Source: Podospora pseudoanserina (lineage: Eukaryota > Ascomycota > Sordariomycetes > Sordariales > Podosporaceae). From it: a stretch of 64,000 nt of DNA. How positions within the stretch are numbered: position 1 is the first letter of the stretch; each line of letters starts with the position of its first letter. The stretch is taken from contig NC_085924.1 in NCBI RefSeq assembly GCF_035222485.1, forward strand, positions 4,464,001 through 4,528,000, written 5' to 3'. Made by a program: the position numbers and the translations under genes. A model generated the notes under the pieces. It ran no database searches. It was not told where the DNA came from and saw only the letters and a program-made list of their open reading frames with translations. Below are positions 56,908-64,000 of this stretch, piece after piece.

Positions 56908-57260
56908 TGGTTATAGAGGGTGGTGTCATGGTGATGGAGAGGGAGGGGAAGGGGGCTGTGGAAGGGTATTCGTCCTCTATGCTATGGGAGGGGCTTCTTA
57001 AGCTGTGGGACAGCTGCGGTTATAGAATTTGAGGGTCTGGCTCGGCTTGTCGAGCTGGAAGTTTTTCCGGCCGATTTTTTGGCAAAGTATATAACATTTT
57101 GCGAATATGCTTGTGTATTTACCTCGTAACGGCGGCAAAAAGGTCTAGGATCAGTGGACCTAGTTTAAATACGGGCCCGCCAATCTGGTTCGATGGCATT
57201 GAAAGCTCCTAGTTTCCGCTGCATTTGTGTTGTACGAATGCGCTCGCTGTATTGAATTTG
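56908..57260. other. Intergenic between convergent genes
   Basis: 3' flanks of the kinase-like gene and the 57261 gene. No further gene. Confidence 0.5.
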
Positions 57261-57923
57261 TTAGAGCAGTCGGCGCAGGGTCGATTCCAAACAGATCTTG
57301 CGAGATGCTTTAGGTATTTCCGTTTCCCGGTCCTGTTTAACCTCGGAATTGTTAAGCTCCACTAGCCTCATAATGGCGATTGCGGCTAGGCTGGCAACAG
57401 TCTTTCCCAGCCCGGTGCCGAGCGTTTCCCGAAGGCTTGTCTCAGTTATTAACTGTTTATATACTTCGGAGAGCCTCTGTCTGAGATTGTCGATCTCTGT
57501 AGCTAGCTGAGTGATCCGCGAGCTAAAACTGACTTCGACCTCGCCAATGGGTTCTGGGGGAAAGATGTGGCTAGGTTGAGAAGAAATTTCAGAGCTAGAT
57601 ATAACTGATGGAACAGCCTCAAACTTTTTTCCGAGTCCCGCACATAGCTCCCTGTAAGCCCCGATAGAGTATTTACTTATGTTTCTAAAAAATAAATGTT
57701 TTAGCTCAGTAAGGTACTGCCATGAGTACCCGTTATCTCTTGATGTTAGCAGCCGAACCTCCGAAGGTTTAATAGAAATATCAGTGCGCTCCTCTATAGT
57801 TGCATTAGCACTTCGATTTACTGCTGCAGAGTATAGCATCTTACTTATATGTTGCGTAAGCAGGTACCTGCATATTTCCCTTAACCTCTTCCGCTTTAGG
57901 TTGTTCGGCCTCGCGTTAGACAT
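57261..57923 (-). CDS. Hypothetical protein with coiled coil
   Basis: 220 residues from the ATG at 57923 (MSNARPNNLKRKRLR); the frame extends to 57998 without a better start. A basic N-terminus may be a nuclear signal (LKRKRLREICR). Residues about 145-185 have heptad-like spacing (ITQLATEIDNLRQRLSEVYK), consistent with a coiled coil, followed by a hydrophobic helix (VASLAAIAIMRLV). No known family. It lies beside a dispersed repeat and in AT-richer DNA, so it could be a transposon-related or orphan gene. Confidence 0.4.
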   Translation of the reverse strand: MSNARPNNLKRKRLREICRYLLTQHISKMLYSAAVNRSANATIEERTDISIKPSEVRLLTSRDNGYSWQYLTELKHLFFRNISKYSIGAYRELCAGLGKKFEAVPSVISSSEISSQPSHIFPPEPIGEVEVSFSSRITQLATEIDNLRQRLSEVYKQLITETSLRETLGTGLGKTVASLAAIAIMRLVELNNSEVKQDRETEIPKASRKICLESTLRRLL

Positions 57924-58182
57924 CGAAGTAGTATAATTACACTTTAGCACATTGCTGAAGCGCGGACTTTGGCGCTTAAACTTCCTATAACGTAACAAAC
58001 TTACGGTATCCCGGTTCTATTTTCTTAAGAGAAGTGGGATTTAGCGCTTTATTTTCCTGCTTCTACCTTATAGGAACGTATATTCCGCTCGCTCCGCGCC
58101 GGAAGTCGCTGCTTACCGCGCCGTCGAATCTGGAAGCTTAGTGCCGGAAGGTTCAAAGGACCTCCTTACCGCTCGCTTAGCG

Positions 58183-58565
58183 CTAGAAGCCGCCGCCGCC
58201 CGCGCAGCCGAATCCGAAAGAGGACCTCCTGGGACTGCTATTTGCTTTTGGCCGGTAAGTGCTATTAGCGTGTGCTTTCAGGTCGCTGGTACAAGCTTGG
58301 TTATTTTTTAGGACGTTAGCATAGGTTGTTTTAGCGGAATCGATCCTATTAAGCGGGAGGCGCCTAAGGTGTCTAGGGATTAATGTACTTCGAAGCTTAA
58401 TATACTTAGCAGTAACAGGTATATTGTGCTGACTTATAAAATGCATTTCTGCTAAAGGAAGGCATTTAAATCCTGCTGGGCTAAGAAATAGTAACAGCCT
58501 TATAAGATTCGGAAATAACGTAAGAAAGTTAACCACGCTTATACCTTAGGCATCTTAGATAAGGT
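58183..58565 (-). repeat. Dispersed repeat, less mutated copy
   Basis: Related to 37480-37735. On the minus strand it stays open for 117 codons (58536-58183), with HLRRLPLNRIDSAKTTYANV and LKNNQACTSDLKAHANSTY. Coding is possible, but the match to a decayed isochore copy suggests a repeat-borne frame. Confidence 0.55.
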
Positions 58566-59248
58566 ACCTTCGGCCACAATGCGTGGCATAATGAGTCCTT
58601 TAAGTATATTACGAGCTTGCGAATCAAACTATTTTTTAAGGTTCGAGCTACTTAATACGGAGTCTCAGAGTTGGAGACAGTGCTGGGTGGTTGGTGGGAT
58701 GATCTTTGTGACTGGGTGGAGTGTCTGTTGGAGTATGTCAACACCGCCCCCGAACATCGAAAGGGTCCGGCGCTGAGAAAAATGCTTACCTCCATGGAGA
58801 GAGCCACACGTCTGGCAGATGACGGAGTGGTGCCCAAAGATAGGACGGTATCCCTTATCGCGAGGCGGAGTGACTACGCAGGTTTTGGCACAGATCTGTG
58901 AGTCCGATCCAAGCCAGAATGTTCAGGGCTATCTCCTAACCGTACGTCTCCTCAGACTTTTGTGAGACATGATCAGTATTTCCAACGTAACTACCTAGTT
59001 TTTGTGGCCGAAGTTCGTGCTGGACCTCGCAAAAACCTGGAACCATCGATGGATTTATGTCAGTTCGAACAAAGACATTTCGCTGTTGCCATAGAGCATC
59101 GCCATCAATATTTTACTCTCTCGATATCTGTTCGCTTCTTAGTTCGTCCTCCTCGTGATAGAACATGGCAGATACGAGTCGTGGTAACATGAGCCAACGG
59201 ACAGGATCGTGAGAGCTTCCAACAGTTTTGATACATCCTCGCTGAGGC
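58566..59248. other. Region before the first metzincin; possible gene fragment
   Basis: A plus frame at 58671-58901 reads WWDDLCDWVECLLEYV and HRKGPALRKMLTSMERATRL, which looks like real protein, but no start or partner exon could be fixed. It is probably the 3' remnant of a lost gene. Confidence 0.35.
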
Positions 59249-59256
59249 TATATAAT
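59249..59256 (+). promoter_or_regulatory. TATA box of the first metzincin gene
   Basis: TATATAAT about 100 bp before the ATG at 59353. It argues against the more upstream in-frame ATG at 59209. Confidence 0.6.
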
Positions 59257-59352
59257 CATTATACCTGTTTTCACAGTTCAACTCAGCTCAGATGGCACAT
59301 CTTGACAACTCTCACCGTTCAGCTTTCACGACTTCGACTTCGAAACACCATC

Positions 59353-60329
59353 ATGAACGCTGAATTTTGGAGACGGCTTTATGCCAAAGACATCATGAAC
59401 AGTGGGCTGGGCTTTGAAGGCAATGGCGCGGTATCAGTGGAGCACTTCATGTACGGATTCAAAAAGGGCGATGATATTTCACACTCGAAGAACGACAACG
59501 GAGGAATCATCGAAGGCGAACAAATTGTGGAAAGCCTGTCAGCGTTGAACACCAATGGCGACAATGCCATCGACACTCAAGACATCGCTCCCAACAGTGA
59601 AACGCCCCAATGTTCGGCAAAGAAACGGAGTGAGGAGGGCCCGGTCGTAATTCAAGTGGGTATGGCTGTTGTGGATACACGCAATAAGTGGCCTCTGGGC
59701 CGTACTATTAAAATCTGCTTCTTGGGTGGTCTCGGTGACATCCATGCCATGGTTGAAGAGGCCGCCCGACAATGGGAACGTTGTGTTAATTTGCGATTTG
59801 AATTCGGTCACCCGGAGTGGAACTCTGATGTTCGTATTTCATTTCACCCCATCCACGCTCGCCATGGCATAGGGTCCTCGTGGTATGACTTCAAAACCGA
59901 TGCTCTGACGTCTTCTTATGCATGCAACATGTATCTGGATGTTCAATACAGAGCATTGACACGCGGCACAGTGCTCCATGAGTTTGGACATCTCCTGGCT
60001 TTCGACCATGAACATCAGTCTCCTAAATCAATCATAAATGGAACAAGACGGCTGTCGCCATGGAACTCCAACACAGAACGTCCCGCTTTCTGGAAGACAA
60101 CTACTTCCACACCTTTCAAGACCCTGATATTGAATGTACAGCTTTTGATCCCAACAGCACTATGATGTACGGTATTCCTGTGAGGTGGACGCTGAATTGG
60201 GAGACGTACCACAAGCCTACTGTTCTTTCCGAATCGGACAAATCTTTCGCCGCTCACCAGTACCCATTCCCACCACCTCGCCAACCAACACCACCACCAC
60301 AGCAAGTAGCACTACCTCGCGTATGGTAA
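59353..60329 (+). pseudogene. Metzincin metalloprotease A, frameshifted
   Basis: The start at 59353 (ATCATGAAC) is chosen because a TATA box lies between it and the 59209 ATG. Residues 209-219 are HEFGHLLAFDH, the HExxHxxxxxH zinc site of metzincins, followed by EHQSP as in astacin-like (M12A) and related fungal enzymes. Right after this the reading frame is lost. From about 60030 the next frame carries the expected continuation, including the Met-turn (NSTMMYGIP) and SDKSFAAHQYP, to a stop near 60327. No intron is visible at the junction, so a one-base indel is likely. No signal peptide or pro-domain is seen. An EF-hand-like NTNGDNAIDTQDI lies at residues 66-78. As it stands, the zinc site and Met-turn cannot be in one chain. 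Confidence 0.75.
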
Positions 60330-61449
60330 GTAGCTTGCCATTGCGGAGCCACACTCAGCCAACCGTATAGCTTTTGTCAGCGCAGGGTATGCCAATGTGA
60401 ACAATCGGTCAAGCCCTTATGCAGCCTTCAGGGGGCCTGTCATGGGGTACTGCGGGCTGAGAGTGCCCAAGACAGTGATCATGGCCGAGCGAGCACTTCA
60501 GCCTGTTATGGCTCTGTGGACTAGGCTTCGCAATAGATTTTAGAACAGTTGTGCATCCCCTCTCGTCGGTGATATACCACCACCGTTTCTGTGAGCTAAT
60601 TGTGTTTAACATTTTACCGAATTGGCTATCATACCCCTTTGCTCTGCTATCATTATTTTCACGAGGTCTCGTAAACATGATTCGTCAGTCTTCTTACCTA
60701 CCTCAGATAAGAAAATTGGTAGATTTCAGGATTCAAGGGAAGTGTACAGCCAGAGAGCTGCTATTCGCATGGTCACCCAACTGAATCGTTGGCTCACATC
60801 TAGGTAGCTAGCCACAGCAGCACAGTCGGTGCAGCACTGATGCACTAGGGTGGTAGGTAGAATGAAGATGGTATGCTGATTGATTGCTACCACGCGGCGT
60901 CAAGGCAAGGATGACAGCCCTTCCTGTCTGGTGCCTCCAAAGAGAAAATGACAGGTTAGGGACGGTTGCGGGTGGATATACCGACTGAGACAAAGGGGTT
61001 GATGATAAGAAGGTTGTTGTTGAGGCTACGGACTTGAATTTGCAGGTTTATTCAACGAATGTTGTGACGAGCAAGACGTCAGATCCCGACGCGGCAAAGC
61101 CTACAGCGGCTGAAGAAAAAATACCACTGGAAACCCTGCCGTTAGCGGCACTTCAACCCATATCACTTCACTACCTACCTGAGCACTGCCTATCTTATTC
61201 GTGGACAAACAAAGTCATTGTTTCTGTGCGTTTCATCACGAAATGTGACGGGCCCTTGGAGAACCTTCTCGTCAAGTAAATGAAGGATGAACATGCGTCA
61301 TATCTTTGTTGCATGTGACCAAGGCCTCATAAGTGTTTGCTGTGTTTACAAAATTCTTCTGAGTCTTTCCTGGGATGGTCTGGCAGCGTCTACTCTAACG
61401 GATTTTAGTTCCAGTGTCTTGAAGGAAGGTTGTCACAGATTCATCTGAT
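60330..61449. other. Intergenic
   Basis: Open frames at 60551-60784 and 61034-61279 are short, without domains. 61034 lacks an ATG. Nothing further seen. Confidence 0.4.
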
Positions 61450-61457
61450 TATAAATA
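61450..61457 (+). promoter_or_regulatory. TATA box of the Cys-rich acidic gene
   Basis: TATAAATA, about 122 bp before the ATG at 61579, followed by a CT- and A-rich leader. Confidence 0.6.
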
Positions 61458-61578
61458 CCACCGTCAAACACATATGATCTTCCTGCGGCCGTCAAGACAA
61501 TTCCCATCATACTATCTACTCAGTACTCGAGGACCATTACCGATAACCACACCCTTCTCAACACTTCCCTCTATCATC

Positions 61579-62010
61579 ATGGAACCCTACAACAACAGCC
61601 CGTTCTGGGACATCGGCGTAGATGACCTCGCAAGCTACTGGAATGGTGGCCAAGACAAGACGTACGACCACCAAGACAACGGCAACGACAGCGACAGTGA
61701 GTTCAGCAGCAACTTCGGAGACAACATCGACTCGTGTCAGAAGAATAAGTGGTATGAAGTCCGGCTTGAGCATGACTCTAGAAGAATTCTGGCTCAATAT
61801 CAAGACGATGACTCAGACGACGAGCCCGAAGGCGGCCAGTACGAGGATAACGAGGATGGCGACTGTCGAGGCTGCTGTGGTGACGAAGGGTGCCACTGTC
61901 AGTGTTGTGATCCAGACGACATGGAAGGTTGCCAATGCTGTGGGAGAAAGAGTTGTCATTGCCAGTGTTGCGATGGGGATGATGACGACGATGACTACGA
62001 GGATAGGTAG
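61579..62010 (+). CDS. Acidic Cys-rich protein, metallothionein-like C-terminus
   Basis: 143 residues from the ATG at 61579 (ATCATGGAA); the frame is open to 61474, but that would include the leader. The N-terminal two thirds is Asp/Asn/Gly/Ser-rich. The C-terminus holds 14 of 15 cysteines in CxC and CC groups, with a near-duplicate block: GCHCQCCDPDD and SCHCQCCDGDD, preceded by CRGCC and separated by GCQCCGRK, ending in a poly-Asp tail. CxC and CC clusters without aromatic residues are typical of metallothioneins, which bind Cu(I), Zn or Cd. The acidic part could also bind metal. No signal peptide is seen. It lies between two metzincin genes. Metal binding is inference. Confidence 0.7.
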   Translation: MEPYNNSPFWDIGVDDLASYWNGGQDKTYDHQDNGNDSDSEFSSNFGDNIDSCQKNKWYEVRLEHDSRRILAQYQDDDSDDEPEGGQYEDNEDGDCRGCCGDEGCHCQCCDPDDMEGCQCCGRKSCHCQCCDGDDDDDDYEDR

Positions 62011-62458
62011 CTTCGGGGGTGCTGGTAGGGTAGCGGCTTCATGCATTAAGTAGGAGGAGAAACAACCATCATTTCTTGCAAACAAGTTCTGGCTCAGAAC
62101 AGGAGCTGATGTTCGCCCATGTCAAAAGTTGAACTCGGCGAGTAATGATCAGGTGACATAGTATAGTCAAAACCTTCCTCTTCCATTTAATCCAATATCT
62201 CGCTTTTCAAGGATAGATGTTCCTGAGTGTTTACCCCGCCTATGGCAATGACATGCAGTTGCCATTTGTCTTCCAGACTGCCCCTCCCTATCATCAGTCG
62301 TGCCTTTCTGTGCTTCTGTTTGCTTGCTACCCAATGAGTGACGTGATCATACGTCGCCCATCATCCAGATCGCAGTAGATTTTACCATTCCCATACTCCT
62401 CAGCTCTCGTCCACGTCGCAACCACAGGATACAACACTCTGAAGACAGAAGCGACACA
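62011..62458. other. Intergenic, promoter of the second metzincin
   Basis: No gene supported. A CAATG start context follows a short leader with no clear TATA. Confidence 0.4.
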
Positions 62459-63410
62459 ATGAGCGCACCCGCCGCCCCAAATGACAACAAAACTGAAAAG
62501 CCCGAGCGCGAACATGTCTACGCCGTCACCATACCCAGTCTTCAGTGGAAACGCGGCGAGGTAATCCCCACAGCCTTTGTCAATGGCACCCCGCAACTCC
62601 AAGCCAAGGTGAAGCAACACGCACAAGAACTCGAAAAGCACGCCAATTTTCGCTTTAAGTTCCGGCCTTCTGAGCATGGCCCCGCCAGGATTACCATCGC
62701 CATGGATCCCCAGTTAGGCTCCTACTCAAAACTTGACACCCAGTCTCCCGTCGCTGCCTACAACAATCCCGACAATCCCACCATGAACTTGCGTATCGAC
62801 GAGACAACACCAGATGACGAGATTCGAAGAACCTGCATGCACGAGCTTCTTCACGCAATCGGGTTTGACCATGAGCACCAGTCACCAGTCGCCAACATTG
62901 AGTGGGATGAAGATGCTGTGTACGAGGAAATGGCCAAGAGCGGTTGGACACGTGAGAAGACTCAACAAGCGCAACGTGCAGCACTCAAGATTCGACCCCG
63001 ATTCAATTATGATGTACCCGATCCAAGAGAACCGGACAAGGAACGGGTTTTCCAACACTCGGAACACCATGCTTTTTGAGACTGACAAGTCTTTTGCCCG
63101 TGAAGTGTACCCGTTCGATGACCTGCCGCCTCATGGCTTGCAGTGCGTAGGGAAATGTTCCTCCCCTGGGGCCTACGTCGAACAACATTCTCCGCAACCT
63201 GTTGCCGGTCATGATCAAATGTATGCCCGGCCGGACCAGTCTCCGTCAAGCACAGGATGCATCAACGGAGACGGTGCCGACTCAGGGGCGTATGAATATC
63301 AGAGCATCCTGCAAGGAAATAAGTCGGAAGAGGATGTCGGAGACACGGTGCGCTATGACACGACTGGGTACTTTGAGGAGGTTATATCTGTCGCAGAGTC
63401 AGAACGGTAG
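62459..63410 (+). pseudogene. Metzincin metalloprotease B, frameshifted
   Basis: The first frame (62459-63079) has an N-terminal domain and, at residues 128-138, HELLHAIGFDH with EHQSP after it: a metzincin zinc site. The frame then reads TREKTQQAQR and departs into unrelated sequence. In the next frame, from about 62965, the expected continuation appears: HSRFDPDSIMMYPIQ (Met-turn), LFETDKSFAREVYP, then an acidic, Cys-poor tail to a stop near 63410. A 64-bp GT-AG intron (62917-62980) would also restore the frame, but it would remove sequence that looks conserved. A one-base change is therefore more likely. No signal peptide or pro-domain. Paralogue of the gene at 59353, diverged. Confidence 0.7.
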
Positions 63411-63489
63411 CTTTTAGAGGATGAGGTTGGTAATGGAGGACATAGTGTTGAGAGCCTTAACTACAATGCCGAGTGTGTGTATATCTGTA
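63411..63489. other. Spacer to the right transposon
   Basis: Short 3' flank of the metzincin gene ending at the TA target dinucleotide (63488-63489). Confidence 0.5.
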
Positions 63490-64000
63490 ACGTACATTAT
63501 AAGCGAGTGCACCATATAAGCGAGTGCACCACTTTTTAAGCGACGCACTATCCTTCCACCCAACATCGACTTTTTCTACACAACCCAATATGCCTTCTAC
63601 TTTAAAGGAAGCCAGGGTGATCTTAGCCCTCGAAGCTCTTGAAAAAAATAAAAATCTTAGCCTCCGAGCCGCAGGAAAGATCTATAACGTCTACTATACG
63701 ACTCTCTTACGACGACGCGCTGGCCGGCCTGCACGACGCAATACCACGCCCAAATCGAAGAAGCTTACTTAATCCGAAGAGGATACTATTGTTTAATACA
63801 TCATTAAGCTATATACGCGAGCTTTTCCACTAAGATTACGTGGTGTAGAAGATATGGCTAACCAACTACTACGCGTACGCGACGCGCCCCCTATTAGCAA
63901 GCTCTAGGCACATAACTTCGTTAAACGCTAGCCACAGCTCCGTACGCGTTTTACGCGTAAATACAATTACCAGAGGGCTAAGTGCGAAGATTTAAAGGTT
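63490..64000 (+). mobile_element. Fot1/pogo-like transposon, 5' part, lightly RIP-mutated
   Basis: The terminal repeat starts at 63490 after TA, with ACGTACATTATAAGCGAG. A 17-bp piece of it (ataagcgagtgcaccat) is duplicated in tandem at 63499-63515 and 63516-63532. The transposase start is ATG at 63590. The DNA-binding part reads KEARVILALEALEKNKNLSL and YTTLLRRRAGRPARR. In-frame stops follow where CAA, TGG and CAG codons are expected in this family (after KKLT, after TIV, after SKL and after FVKR). Further sequence (VEDMANQLLRVRDAPP, TRFTRKYNYQRAKCED) is a clear Fot1-like signature. The element continues beyond the window. Confidence 0.9.

Noticed and set aside
62917-62980. A 64-bp GT-AG intron that would repair metzincin B
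   Set aside because: It would delete the linker that normally joins the zinc site to the Met-turn and has a weak donor and branch; kept only as an alternative.

Overview
This window looks like filamentous ascomycete (Pezizomycotina) nuclear DNA. Short GT-AG introns of about 45-110 bp carry fungal branch points. One 5S rRNA gene stands alone. Many repeats show C-to-T and G-to-A decay with stops from CAA, CAG and TGG codons, as expected of repeat-induced point mutation (RIP). Families typical of ascomycetes are present: Fot1/pogo-like DNA transposons, Ty3/Gypsy, NLR-like relics, a 3CxxC zinc finger, SET and FHA-kinase relics. The species cannot be named from sequence alone.

Layout. 1-490 and 63490-64000 hold the 5' parts of two Fot1-like transposons, in inverted orientation and both pointing out of the window. 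541-3053 is a broken lipase/NLR-like gene and proline-rich remnant. 4013-12640 is the most ordinary gene block, all on the minus strand: a 3CxxC zinc-finger protein, three proteins with paired SILK-like and RVxF-like motifs (candidate PP1 binders), and a Ser/Asp-repeat membrane protein. 12641-21200 is gene-poor: a small AT-rich relic, one intact small gene (17748-18149) with two decayed paralogues, a 5S rRNA gene and a 5S fragment. 21200-31130 is a graveyard: a SET methyltransferase with in-frame stops, a duplicated-motif gene, two FHA-kinase relics and a zinc-finger-like relic. 31399-35852 has four minus-strand hypothetical genes, one with three well-supported exons.

36060-54350 is an AT-rich, heavily mutated isochore. 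It contains a complete 7.3 kb Gypsy element with 423-bp LTRs and a TACTT target duplication, two solo LTRs of another family in opposite orientation with intact target duplications, a large inverted repeat, a tRNA-like relic and a few GC-richer islands.

54350-63480 is a plus-strand-dominated gene island. It holds a 13-Cys small protein, an atypical protein kinase-like gene, two HExxHxxxxxH metzincin proteases each interrupted by one frameshift between the zinc site and the Met-turn, and between them a 15-Cys acidic metallothionein-like protein. No signal peptide is obvious on these. The most interesting candidates are this metzincin/Cys-rich island and the three-gene PP1-docking cluster.
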